Made by a program: the position numbers and the translations under genes. A DNA stretch of 46,646 nucleotides from Succinimonas sp963628765. Its GTDB lineage: Bacteria > Pseudomonadota > Gammaproteobacteria > Enterobacterales > Succinivibrionaceae. The stretch covers positions 1-46,646 of the forward strand of contig CAVGFV010000085.1 of the NCBI GenBank assembly GCA_963628765.1, read 5' to 3'. Below are positions 31,954 to 40,657 of this stretch, one piece after another (the stretch's first letter is position 1; each line of letters starts with the position of its first letter). The notes beneath the pieces are model-generated. The model made no database searches. It was given only the letters and a program-made list of their open reading frames with translations, and was not told where the DNA came from.

Positions 31954-32172
31954 ATGTCAAACGAATCTCATAAAGTTAATAAAGTTATCTACATACTTTT
32001 GGCATTTTTCCTGGGTTTTGTTGGAATTCATAAGTTCTATGCAGGAAGACCACTTAAAGGACTTTTCTACGTTCTCTTTTGTTGGACTGGCATTCCTTGG
32101 CTCATCGGAATAATTGAAGCGGTACTGGCAGTATTTAAATCTACCGATTCAGACGGCAATATGATTGCTTAA
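31954..32172 (+). CDS. TM2-domain small membrane protein
   Basis: A 72-residue protein with two membrane helices and the TM2 signature between them: LAFFLGFVGIHKFYAGRPLKG, then LFCWTGIPWLIGIIEAVLAV. TM2 proteins are widespread in bacteria and their function is unknown. It has an excellent ribosome site (AAAGGAG) 44 nt after nadD and ends just before a terminator. It is inserted between nadD and rsfS, which are closer neighbours in E. coli. Confidence 0.88.
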   Translation: MSNESHKVNKVIYILLAFFLGFVGIHKFYAGRPLKGLFYVLFCWTGIPWLIGIIEAVLAVFKSTDSDGNMIA

Positions 32173-32181
32173 TATTTAAGG

Positions 32182-32213
32182 ATCCACTCGAAAAAAAAAC
32201 GAGTGGATTTTTT
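32182..32213 (+). terminator. Rho-independent terminator after the TM2 gene
   Basis: ATCCACTCG (32182-32190) pairs perfectly with CGAGTGGAT (32200-32208) around an A9 loop, followed by a T-run. It closes the leuS-to-TM2 unit. Confidence 0.9.
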
Positions 32214-32385
32214 ATGCCTTAGAAAACACTTTTAATTTAATATTCACTTCGCATTTTTATAGTCCATTAAGTCTTTTCTCATATACGTTTTCTATAATCG
32301 CCCTATTTTGATTTTTCTAAATAAAAACAAGCATTTTTAATACGTTTAGCTTTACAACTAAAGGTGCATAAATCTGTGAATAAGA

Positions 32386-32391
32386 TATAAT
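32386..32391 (+). promoter_or_regulatory. Candidate -10 box of the rsfS-mrdA-mrdB operon
   Basis: TATAAT stands 31 nt before the rsfS TTG. No good -35 is seen. A second TATAAT at 32293-32298 could serve an upstream promoter. The 249-nt gap (32173-32421) after the TM2 terminator otherwise shows nothing. Confidence 0.35.
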
Positions 32392-32421
32392 ACTAACGTT
32401 TTTTTACATGGGGCAGAAAGA

Positions 32422-32742
32422 TTGAATACAGAAACTATTGTAAACGAAATAAAAAAAGCCTTAGAAGACATTAAAGGCCAAGATATTGTTGCCATTGATA
32501 TGAATGGCAAATCAGATGTTGCTGACGTCATGATGATATGTACTGGAACATCTGTAAGACACACCTCAGCAATCGCTGAAAAAGTGGCAAAAGCGTTAAA
32601 GAATGCTGGTATACATATTTACGGTATAGAAGGTAAAAGCAAAGGCGATTGGGTACTATTAGACGTAGGTAGTGTAATTCTACACATCATGATTAGTAGC
32701 TCTCGTGAATTATACCAACTTGAAAAACTTTACCAGCTATGA
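32422..32742 (+). CDS. rsfS: Ribosome silencing factor RsfS
   Basis: RsfS binds ribosomal protein uL14 and blocks subunit joining in starvation. The 106-residue protein (E. coli 105) has KGQDIVAIDMNGKSDVADVMMICTGTS and GDWVLLDVGSVILHIM. The start is TTG at 32422; no in-frame ATG fits. It overlaps rlmH by 4 nt and heads the elongasome operon running to the sanA-like gene. Confidence 0.95.
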   Translation: MNTETIVNEIKKALEDIKGQDIVAIDMNGKSDVADVMMICTGTSVRHTSAIAEKVAKALKNAGIHIYGIEGKSKGDWVLLDVGSVILHIMISSSRELYQLEKLYQL

Positions 32743-33209
32743 AGATCTTTTTGATTGCCGTTGGCACCAAAATGCCAAAATTTGTAACCCTTGGATATGA
32801 AGAATACGCTCGGAGATTTCCTAAGGAAGTTTCTCTGGAACTTATTGAGATACCAGCTGGTCACAGAGGCAAGAATGCTGACATTGATAGAATAACAGAT
32901 CATGAAGGTGAACTCATGCTCCAAGCTGTCCCTAAAGGAGCCATGATAGTCACCTTAGATATTCCTGGAAAAATGTACACTACTCCTGAGCTCGCGAACG
33001 AGCTTAGAAAATGGGAAATGGGTGGTCGTGATGTGGCCATTCTCATCGGTGGTCCGGAAGGATTATCTAAAGCTTGCAAAAACGCTGCAGAAAAAAGTTG
33101 GTCTCTTTCTCCTTTAACAATGCCTCACCCGCTCGTAAGATTAGTCGCTGCTGAAAGTCTTTATAGAGCTTGGAGCATAACAGCTAACCTACCATATCAC
33201 AGAGAGTAG
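32739..33209 (+). CDS. rlmH: 23S rRNA pseudouridine-1915 N3-methyltransferase
   Basis: RlmH methylates pseudouridine 1915 in 23S rRNA of the 70S ribosome. The 156-residue SPOUT protein (E. coli 155) has the SAM-binding knot ILIGGPEGLS and the C-terminal LSPLTMPHPLVRLVAAESLYRAWSI with ending YHRE. It overlaps rsfS by 4 nt and precedes mrdA by 3 nt. Confidence 0.96.
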   Translation: MKIFLIAVGTKMPKFVTLGYEEYARRFPKEVSLELIEIPAGHRGKNADIDRITDHEGELMLQAVPKGAMIVTLDIPGKMYTTPELANELRKWEMGGRDVAILIGGPEGLSKACKNAAEKSWSLSPLTMPHPLVRLVAAESLYRAWSITANLPYHRE

Positions 33210-33212
33210 AGC

Positions 33213-35192
33213 ATGAATTTCTTTCGGTTATTCCATAAACCTCAGGCACCACGTGATGAGCGTGCTGAAAAGAGTGTCTTTAAAAAAAGACTACTCGTTG
33301 CCTGTATTTTTTTGGGATTCCTTGTCCTTATATTGCTCGCAAACCTCTACTATCTTCAGGTAATTTGCTACACCAATTATCAAACAAGATCCAATGATAA
33401 TCGTATAAAGCTTATACCTTTAGCTCCTCCAAGAGGACTTATCTACGATAGTAACCATATAGTTTTAGCAGACAATAGACCTCTCTTTAGCTTAGAAATA
33501 ATTCCTGAAAATTCTAAAAACCTGAGAGAAGATATTGAAGGCTTAAAAGAGCTCTTGGAATTAGGTCTCGATGATGAAGATATTACAAAAATCATTGAGC
33601 GTTCCCGTTTCCAAAGAAAGTTTATTCCGGTGCTTATCGCCGAAAATCTAAACGAAAAACAGGTTTCCGTTTTTGCTGTTAATCAATACCGCTTTCCAGG
33701 TGCCAGAATCGAAGCAAACTTAAAAAGATATTATCCAATGCAAGATACATTCACCCATGCTATTGGATATGTTGCCCGCATCAATACAGATGATCTTGCC
33801 CGATTAGAAGCTGATGGTAAGAGCGATAATTATGCTGCTACTAATGATATTGGTAAGCAAGGTATTGAAAAATATTATGAAGACATACTTCATGGTGTTA
33901 GTGGCTACAAAGAAGTTGAAGTTGATAGTAGAGGACGTGTAATAAGAACTCTAAATCAGGTATCTCCAATTCCAGGAGCTGACATCACCTTAACTATTGA
34001 TATCAGATTACAACTTAGAGCTAAACATCTACTTCATAACAAACGTGGCGCTGTAATAATGATGAATCCGAAAACAGGAGAAATATACGCTTTCGTATCA
34101 TCGCCATCATATACCCCTAACCCATTTGTTAGAGGTATAAAAAACAAAGAATATGCAGCCCTTCTTAACGATAAGAACCGCCCTCTTATAAACAGAGTTA
34201 CCCAGGGTGGTTACTCCCCAGCATCAACAGTAAAACCATTGATGCTGGTTATGGGACTTAATGAAGAGCTTGTAAATACAAATACAAGATATTACGGAGG
34301 ACCTTATTTCCAGCTCCCTGGCTCCACTCATAAATTCCGTGATTGGAGAAAATGGGGACATGGCTGGATGAACATCTTCCGCGCGGTAGAAATTTCAGCA
34401 GATACATTTTTCTATGATCTTGCCTATAGAGCCGGCATTGATCGCATTAATCGTTATATGACCGGTTTTGGCATGGGTAAAAAATCAGGTATCGATATAT
34501 ACGAAGAATCCTTAGGAAATATGCCTTCAAGGGCTTGGAAGAAAAAACGTTTCCATCATGATTGGGTTCCTGGAGATACAGTATCAATAGGAATTGGCCA
34601 AGGTTATTGGACATCAACTTTGATACAATTAGCTCGCGCCCACGCGATCCTAACTCAAGATGGCAGAAACGTTAGACCACACTTACTCCACAAGGCTCAC
34701 GATCCTACGGGAAGCCAAAATGATTTCACTATTGAACCAGAAACCAATAACGCCTTAGAAGTTAACGATAAACGCTATTGGGAATATGCAAGAACTGGCA
34801 TGTGCCTAGTTATCAATGGCCCTGAAGGCACAGGCAGAAGAGCATTTGCCCACACAAGATATTCTGTCTGCGGGAAATCTGGAACAGCGCAAGTTGTTGG
34901 TATTAAACAGGATGCAAAATATAATGCCAGCGCATTAAGAGAAGAGCATAGAGATAATGGTCTTTTCGTGGCTTTTGCCAACAAAGATGATCCTGAAGTA
35001 TTAGTTGCTGTAATTGTTGAAAACATGGGTGGTGCGGGACGTGTAGCAGCCCCTATCGCTAGAAGCATGTTAGATGGCTACTTTGAATACAAAGATAAAA
35101 ATGCTACCCCGGAAGATGTAATATCACTCATAGAACAATACAAAGCTGAAGAAGCTGAGGCTGAAGAACAAAAAGGTCCTGTAAGAAGATGA
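33213..35192 (+). CDS. mrdA: Penicillin-binding protein 2 (elongasome transpeptidase)
   Basis: PBP2 cross-links peptidoglycan for side-wall elongation together with RodA. The 659-residue class B PBP has a cytoplasmic N terminus, one membrane helix (about 27-50), a dimerisation module with PPRGLIYD, and transpeptidase motifs S338-T-V-K341, SAD and KSGTAQV. It overlaps mrdB by 4 nt. The presence of mrdAB implies a rod-shaped or spiral cell. Confidence 0.96.
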   Translation: MNFFRLFHKPQAPRDERAEKSVFKKRLLVACIFLGFLVLILLANLYYLQVICYTNYQTRSNDNRIKLIPLAPPRGLIYDSNHIVLADNRPLFSLEIIPENSKNLREDIEGLKELLELGLDDEDITKIIERSRFQRKFIPVLIAENLNEKQVSVFAVNQYRFPGARIEANLKRYYPMQDTFTHAIGYVARINTDDLARLEADGKSDNYAATNDIGKQGIEKYYEDILHGVSGYKEVEVDSRGRVIRTLNQVSPIPGADITLTIDIRLQLRAKHLLHNKRGAVIMMNPKTGEIYAFVSSPSYTPNPFVRGIKNKEYAALLNDKNRPLINRVTQGGYSPASTVKPLMLVMGLNEELVNTNTRYYGGPYFQLPGSTHKFRDWRKWGHGWMNIFRAVEISADTFFYDLAYRAGIDRINRYMTGFGMGKKSGIDIYEESLGNMPSRAWKKKRFHHDWVPGDTVSIGIGQGYWTSTLIQLARAHAILTQDGRNVRPHLLHKAHDPTGSQNDFTIEPETNNALEVNDKRYWEYARTGMCLVINGPEGTGRRAFAHTRYSVCGKSGTAQVVGIKQDAKYNASALREEHRDNGLFVAFANKDDPEVLVAVIVENMGGAGRVAAPIARSMLDGYFEYKDKNATPEDVISLIEQYKAEEAEAEEQKGPVRR

Positions 35193-36325
35193 AAGATAGC
35201 GCATCAATTAACGAACCATTTGAGCTAGAAAAACCAAGTCTTATTAGAAGACTGCATATCGACATGCCTCTTTTAGGTGGTCTTTTTATGGCTCTTGGAA
35301 TCAGCTTGATAGTTTTATATAGTGCTTCTGGTCAGCATTATGAAATGCTTTTAAAACAAATACTGCGCACCGGTCTCAGCTTTGTGTTCATGATCCTCAT
35401 TGCCCAAATAAATCCTAAGGTATTTGAACGTTTTAATTGGGTATTATTTTTTGGATGCTTAATTCTACTCCTCGGTGTTGCTTTCTTCGGGGAAATAAGT
35501 AAAGGCGCTAAAAGATGGCTTAATATTGGGATTATGCGCATTCAACCATCGGAATTCCTTAAGATTGTTATGCCTATAACGATTGCAGCCATTATTAGTA
35601 AAGAAAATTTACCACCACGTTTTTTAAGAGTTGTTATTGCCCTAATAACGCTTATTATCCCAACGGTTCTAATTGCCAAGCAACCGGATTTAGGAACTGC
35701 AATACTAGTTTCTGCATCAGGAATGTTCGTAATATTCTTAGGCGGATTAAGTATTTGGTGGATGATTTCAGGTATCGTTCTTGCGGCAGCCATGTTCCCA
35801 ATAATGTGGTTCTACGTTATGCACGATTACCAAAAACAAAGAATAATTACCTTTCTAAACCCGGAAAATGATCCATTAAACACTGGATACCATATAATTC
35901 AGTCCAAAATAGCTATTGGCTCTGGAGGAATATACGGCAAAGGCTGGCTCCATGGGACTCAATCACAATTGGACTTTTTACCTGAACCTCACACAGATTT
36001 TATCTTCGCCGTTTTTAGTGAAGAGTTTGGTCTAGTAGGTTTCATAATGTTAATGAGCGTATATCTTTATATAATAATGCGCTGTCTTTACATATCGATA
36101 AGAGCTGATAACACCTTTTCTCGACTTCTAGGTGGTGCAATCTCATTAACATTTTTCTTTTATATATTTGTAAACATAGGAATGGTTTCAGGAATCCTTC
36201 CAGTTGTTGGTGTACCGTTGCCTCTTATAAGCTATGGTGGCACTTCAATGGTCACACTTTCTGCAGGTTTTGGTATCATAATGGGCATCCATACACACAA
36301 ACAACGCAGACAGTACTTAACATAA
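35189..36325 (+). CDS. mrdB: Rod shape-determining SEDS glycosyltransferase RodA
   Basis: RodA polymerises lipid II in the elongasome as partner of PBP2. The 378-residue protein has about ten membrane helices and the SEDS signature segments GAKRWLNIG, IQPSEFLKI, KQPDLGTAI and the C-terminal GVPLPLISYGGTSM. It overlaps the mrdA end by 4 nt; mltB follows after 20 nt. Confidence 0.96.
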   Translation: MKDSASINEPFELEKPSLIRRLHIDMPLLGGLFMALGISLIVLYSASGQHYEMLLKQILRTGLSFVFMILIAQINPKVFERFNWVLFFGCLILLLGVAFFGEISKGAKRWLNIGIMRIQPSEFLKIVMPITIAAIISKENLPPRFLRVVIALITLIIPTVLIAKQPDLGTAILVSASGMFVIFLGGLSIWWMISGIVLAAAMFPIMWFYVMHDYQKQRIITFLNPENDPLNTGYHIIQSKIAIGSGGIYGKGWLHGTQSQLDFLPEPHTDFIFAVFSEEFGLVGFIMLMSVYLYIIMRCLYISIRADNTFSRLLGGAISLTFFFYIFVNIGMVSGILPVVGVPLPLISYGGTSMVTLSAGFGIIMGIHTHKQRRQYLT

Positions 36326-36345
36326 CCACATATTAGGAGTTTAGT

Positions 36346-37341
36346 GTGAAAAAGTTTTTTTCCCTCGCAATCCTTCTTCTCTTAGCAGGAACCGTAAATG
36401 CAGGAAATATTGTATCGAAGGATGACGAAGAACTAATTAAATCATTAGCTGAGACAAACGAAGTTTCTGTAGCAGACCTAAGAAATGCTGTATCACAGGC
36501 TACTCTTCAGAACAAAATTATCAGCACCATGGATAGACCTTACGAGGCTAAACCTTGGTACATTTACAAAAAGAACTTTATCACCAAAGACCGCATCATA
36601 AATGGCGCTAAATTTTGGGCTAATAACGAAAAAGCCATTCAAAAAGCTTCCGAAGTTTATAAAGTTAATCCTGAAATCATCGTTGCCATAATCGGGGTGG
36701 AAACTTTCTATGGCAAAAACATGGGATCTTTTAAAGTACTCGATGCTTTATATACTCTAGGTTTTCATTATCCAAAAAGAGCCAAGTATTTTAGCCAAGA
36801 ATTTGCAAAGTTCGTTATTTTAGCTAAAAAGCAAGGATGGAAATATAGTGATATAAAAGGCTCTTACGCTGGAGCTATGGGTATGGGACAATTCATGCCT
36901 ACTAGCTACCTTGAATGGGGTGTCGACTTCAACCACGATGGCCATGTAGACCTTTTTAATAATAAATGGGATGCTATTGGTAGTGTTGCAAACTATTTTG
37001 CAGAACATGGTTGGAAACTTAATTGGGAAGTTACCGTTCCTACAACCGTAGCTGACGACAATAAAGCATCAGCATTGTTAACAAAGACCATGAAAGAAAC
37101 TACCCCGGCTTCAGTATTACGTCAGAACGGAGTTTCCGTACCAGCCAAATATGCTGATACTATGCCTATAAAACTTCTTCGTTTTGATGAAAAAAATGGC
37201 TATAGCTGGCACCTCGCTTTCCATAACTTCCAAGTTATAACTACTTATAACCGTAGCCCTCTTTATGCTATGAGCGTATGGTTACTAAGCCAGCAAATCA
37301 AAGCAGAGTATGCAAGAATTAAAAACTCTGGGAGAAAATAA
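36346..37341 (+). CDS. mltB: Lytic murein transglycosylase B family, no lipobox
   Basis: MltB cleaves glycan strands to 1,6-anhydromuropeptides in the periplasm. The 331-residue protein starts at GTG 36346 with TTAGGAG upstream. The signal peptide MKKFFSLAILLLLAGTVNA has no lipobox cysteine, so it is probably soluble in the periplasm, unlike E. coli MltB. Catalytic Glu is E119 in IIGVETFYGKN; the GSYAGAMGMGQFMPTSY motif is intact. The mrdB-mltB-rlpA-dacA order resembles that of pseudomonads. Confidence 0.93.
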   Translation: MKKFFSLAILLLLAGTVNAGNIVSKDDEELIKSLAETNEVSVADLRNAVSQATLQNKIISTMDRPYEAKPWYIYKKNFITKDRIINGAKFWANNEKAIQKASEVYKVNPEIIVAIIGVETFYGKNMGSFKVLDALYTLGFHYPKRAKYFSQEFAKFVILAKKQGWKYSDIKGSYAGAMGMGQFMPTSYLEWGVDFNHDGHVDLFNNKWDAIGSVANYFAEHGWKLNWEVTVPTTVADDNKASALLTKTMKETTPASVLRQNGVSVPAKYADTMPIKLLRFDEKNGYSWHLAFHNFQVITTYNRSPLYAMSVWLLSQQIKAEYARIKNSGRK

Positions 37342-37356
37342 GGCTCCAAATAACAA

Positions 37357-38208
37357 ATGCTAAAAAATTTAAATCTTAGTTTCATGGCAATGATAGCCAT
37401 TACCATGTGCATTTATGGTTGTTCCTCATCTAACAACAGTTACCAAAGCGATAGTAATGCTGTGGAAAAAAAAGATGCTAATGGTTGCGTTCTAGGAACA
37501 GGTGCAGGTAATCGTTGCCCGCAACCACAAACGCACCCTGCTGATATTGCAGGCATCAAGGGAGCAACTATCACTAATGAACCTTATAGCCGTAATGGTA
37601 ATAAGGATTACATGGTTTTAGGAAAAAATTACAAGGTCTGGCGTAACCTAGATAGCTACTATGAAGAAGGTATGGCTTCTTGGTATGGACCTGGTTTTCA
37701 TGGGCAAAATACATCTAATGGTGAACACTATAATATGCATGGTTTCACTGCAGCCCATAAAAACTTACCTTTACCTAGCTTTCTTAAGGTAACCAATATT
37801 GCGAATGGTAAGTCAGTAATTGTTAGAGTTAACGACCGTGGCCCATTTCATGGATCGCGAATTTTAGATCTTTCTAGAGGTGCTGCTTCCCAAATAGGAA
37901 TTATTGGACCTGGTACCGGCAAGGTTAAAATAGAACTCATTAAGCCTACTAATGTTAAAAATCAAACCAGTGTGGCTGTGATGAATGGATTTAAGCCTTA
38001 TATACAAGTATTTGTTACTGAAAGCTTAGATAGAGCTAGAGATATAACATCTACAGTTAAAAGAAATACTGGTAAGCCAACTACAATTGAGAATTCATCA
38101 GGTAATTACAGAATAAAAGTAGGTCCTTTGACCGAAAACGAAGCAGGCAATATTCTTGCGAAAATAAAAGATTTGGGTTATAAAAATGCTTATTTCACTG
38201 CAAAGTAA
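37357..38208 (+). CDS. rlpA: RlpA-like septal-ring lipoprotein / lytic transglycosylase
   Basis: RlpA family lipoproteins bind denuded glycan at septa, and some cleave it. The 283-residue protein has a lipobox ending at C22 (CIYGC) and the double-psi beta-barrel with GMASWYGPGFHGQNTSNGE, containing the His and Asp (NDRGPF) region of active members. A C-terminal SPOR domain (about 208-283) follows. It lies 15 nt after mltB and 28 nt before dacA, in the conserved cell-wall cluster. The central linker is short. Confidence 0.93.
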   Translation: MLKNLNLSFMAMIAITMCIYGCSSSNNSYQSDSNAVEKKDANGCVLGTGAGNRCPQPQTHPADIAGIKGATITNEPYSRNGNKDYMVLGKNYKVWRNLDSYYEEGMASWYGPGFHGQNTSNGEHYNMHGFTAAHKNLPLPSFLKVTNIANGKSVIVRVNDRGPFHGSRILDLSRGAASQIGIIGPGTGKVKIELIKPTNVKNQTSVAVMNGFKPYIQVFVTESLDRARDITSTVKRNTGKPTTIENSSGNYRIKVGPLTENEAGNILAKIKDLGYKNAYFTAK

Positions 38209-38236
38209 AATATGCTGGTAAAGGAGGATACATAAT

Positions 38237-39460
38237 ATGTTAAAACAAACACTTGCTTCACTAGCTTGTCTTGGTATTTTGACAACTAGTACCGTGTTAG
38301 CAGATGACGCAACTATCACTGCCCCAAAGGAAAGCAATTTACCTCCACCATCAGCTGCGCTTAACATTCCAGAGCCACCAAAACCAGATGTCAGAGCATA
38401 TCTAGTTATGGACTATGCATCAGGAAGAGTGCTTTTTGGCGAGCACTATACCGAACGTATAGATCCAGCATCTCTTACTAAGATGATGACCTCTTATGTA
38501 ATAGGACAAGAATTAAAACTCGGTAGAATCAAACTTACCGACATGGTACCAATAAGTGAAAAGGCTTGGAGTAAAAAGCTTCCTGATTCATCTAAGATGT
38601 TCCTTGAAGTTGGACAATCTGTACCTGTTGAACTTCTTAATAAAGGCATAATCATTCAATCTGGTAACGATGCTTGTATTGCAATGTCTGAATTCATTGC
38701 AGGCTCAGAAGATTCTTTTGCATCTCTTATGAATGAATGGGGAAGTCGTATCGGCCTTACTGGAACACATTTTGTGAATTCTCATGGCCTTTACAACGAA
38801 AACCATTATTCAACAGCATATGATATGGCTGTTCTAGGTAGAGCCTTAATCAAGGATCTTCCTGAAGAATATAAGATCTATTCCGAAAAAGAGTTTAAAT
38901 ACGGCAATATCAAACAAAATAACCGTAACAAACTCTTGTGGGAAAAGAGCATCCATGTAGACGGTATTAAGACCGGTCACCTAAGCCAAGTCGGTTACAA
39001 TCTAGTTGCTTCAGCAGTTAACGATAATAATGGCATGCGTTTAATATCCGTAGTTATCGGTGACGTTAGCGAACGCGATCGTGCTAATAATTCCTTAGCT
39101 TTATTACGTTACGGCTTAAGATTCTTTGAACCTTATTCACCATTATCTGCTAATCAAGAACTTCTCAAAAAAGAAGTACGTTTAGGCGACAAGAGTGAAG
39201 TTTCATTAGGAACTGCAACAAACATTACCTTTGCTATTCCAATTGAAACCAAGGACCATGTTAAAGCTACCTTCGTAATGGATAAAGCGCAATTAACCGC
39301 TCCTATCAAGAAAGGTGAAAAACTTGGCACCCTTACTTTCACTCTTGATAATGAAGCTATTTACAAGGTTCCATTAGTAGCGTTAGAAGACGTAAATGAA
39401 GGTGGCATGTTCTCAAAATTATGGGATCATGTTTATATGACCGTTGCAGGATGGTTCTGA
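38237..39460 (+). CDS. dacA: D-alanyl-D-alanine carboxypeptidase (PBP5/6 family)
   Basis: DacA trims the terminal D-Ala from pentapeptides. At 407 residues it has a signal peptide cleaved after VLA (about 22). Active-site motifs are S79-L-T-K82, S142-G-N144 and K245-T-G247. A C-terminal beta domain and an amphipathic anchor helix (SKLWDHVYMTVAGWF) complete it. The ribosome site AAAGGAGG is the strongest in the operon, suggesting high expression. ybeD follows by 7 nt. Confidence 0.95.
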   Translation: MLKQTLASLACLGILTTSTVLADDATITAPKESNLPPPSAALNIPEPPKPDVRAYLVMDYASGRVLFGEHYTERIDPASLTKMMTSYVIGQELKLGRIKLTDMVPISEKAWSKKLPDSSKMFLEVGQSVPVELLNKGIIIQSGNDACIAMSEFIAGSEDSFASLMNEWGSRIGLTGTHFVNSHGLYNENHYSTAYDMAVLGRALIKDLPEEYKIYSEKEFKYGNIKQNNRNKLLWEKSIHVDGIKTGHLSQVGYNLVASAVNDNNGMRLISVVIGDVSERDRANNSLALLRYGLRFFEPYSPLSANQELLKKEVRLGDKSEVSLGTATNITFAIPIETKDHVKATFVMDKAQLTAPIKKGEKLGTLTFTLDNEAIYKVPLVALEDVNEGGMFSKLWDHVYMTVAGWF

Positions 39461-39467
39461 GGTTAAA

Positions 39468-39737
39468 ATGGATAATGTCAACTTCGGTGAATTAATTAAA
39501 TTCCCTTCTAAGATTGTATTTAAATTCATCGGCAGTAATCAAAGAGAATTAGAAGAAAACGTAAAGTCCTTTTTTGTAAAGGAATTGAAGGTCTCTCCTA
39601 AAATCTCACAAGGTAGAGTTAGCTCGAACGGAAAATATTTAACTCTTAATGTTAAAGTTGAAGTTGCTAACGAAGAAACCATGAAACGCATATACACAGA
39701 TGGGGCCAAGGTTCCATTAGTTGTTCACGTTCTTTAA
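39468..39737 (+). CDS. ybeD: YbeD (DUF493) family protein
   Basis: A small ACT-like-fold protein of unknown role normally found between dacA and lipB. I start it at ATG 39468 (89 residues; E. coli 87) with GAGG 5 nt upstream, 7 nt after the dacA stop. The core FPSKIVFKFIGSNQRELEENV and the ending LVVHVL match the family. Instead of lipB, a SanA-like gene follows 12 nt later. Confidence 0.92.
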   Translation: MDNVNFGELIKFPSKIVFKFIGSNQRELEENVKSFFVKELKVSPKISQGRVSSNGKYLTLNVKVEVANEETMKRIYTDGAKVPLVVHVL

Positions 39738-39749
39738 AAGGAAAACACG

Positions 39750-40544
39750 ATGTCGTTTTTTCAGAATGAATATTCCAGATTTCTGCACATCGTGTTGTAC
39801 TGTGTTTTAGTCACAATTACTTTATTGTTCCTAGTCTTGATGATATGCGTAGTTAATATCTCAGGAATGTCTGTTTATACATATGCTCTTGATGAAATTG
39901 ATAAAATTCCATACAACAAAACAGGACTAGTTTTAGGAACCTCTAAGTATCTTGTTAAAGGTGGTGTGAATAAATTCTTTTCCGAAAGAATAGAGGCCGC
40001 AGCCACCCTCTTTAAAGCAGGTAAAATCAATTACATTGTAGTATCAGGAGATAATGCTCACCCTAGCTATAATGAGCCTAAACAAATGCGTAAGGCTTTG
40101 ATTGCACTTGGCGTTCCTAAGGATCATATTTATTTAGACTATGCGGGATTTAGAACTCTTGATAGCGTTATAAGAATCGAGAGAGTTTTTCGTCAAAGAA
40201 ATGTAACCATAATTTCTCAAGAATTCCAAAATGACAGAGCTATATACATAGCAAGACACCACAACATTAACGCAATAGGATTAAATGCTGAAGGAATTAA
40301 AGATAGTTTCTTCACAGATCAGCTCCGCGAATTTTTTGCACGAATAAAGTGCGTTTTAGATGTATATGTGTTTAATAGCCAACCGAAGTTTCTAGGAGAT
40401 GCTATAAAAATTGGTGATCAAAACATCGATCCGAAACATGCACAGATGTTAATGTCGGGATCAGATAAAACAGAACCAATAATTACCAATAATGATTCTT
40501 TAGGTTTGGATGCGCCAACTGATGATGACGAGGAAACAGAGTAA
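39750..40544 (+). CDS. SanA/YdcF-like DUF218 membrane protein
   Basis: A 264-residue protein with one N-terminal membrane helix (about 13-37) and a DUF218 domain: GLVLGTSKYLVKGGVNKFFSERIEAA, IVVSGDNAHPSYNEPKQMRKAL, LDYAGFRTLDSVIR. SanA in enterics affects outer-membrane permeability and vancomycin resistance. The C terminus is an acidic tail (DAPTDDDEETE). AAAGGA precedes the ATG 12 nt after ybeD, so it joins the cell-wall operon, taking the place where lipB sits in E. coli. The exact reaction is unknown. Confidence 0.85.
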   Translation: MSFFQNEYSRFLHIVLYCVLVTITLLFLVLMICVVNISGMSVYTYALDEIDKIPYNKTGLVLGTSKYLVKGGVNKFFSERIEAAATLFKAGKINYIVVSGDNAHPSYNEPKQMRKALIALGVPKDHIYLDYAGFRTLDSVIRIERVFRQRNVTIISQEFQNDRAIYIARHHNINAIGLNAEGIKDSFFTDQLREFFARIKCVLDVYVFNSQPKFLGDAIKIGDQNIDPKHAQMLMSGSDKTEPIITNNDSLGLDAPTDDDEETE

Positions 40545-40583
40545 CCTCAAATTTCAATTATAAAAAAACTGACTCCATAATAT

Positions 40584-40612
40584 TTATCAAGATCGCTTAT
40601 TGGCTATATAAT
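40584..40612 (+). promoter_or_regulatory. Sigma-70 promoter of the modF-like gene
   Basis: TTATCA (40584-40589) and TATAAT (40607-40612) are separated by exactly 17 nt. This gives a leader of about 40 nt before ATG 40658. Confidence 0.55.
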
Positions 40613-40657
40613 GATCTACATCACGCTTTCTTATGTAATATTTGGAGTTCTTTGATA

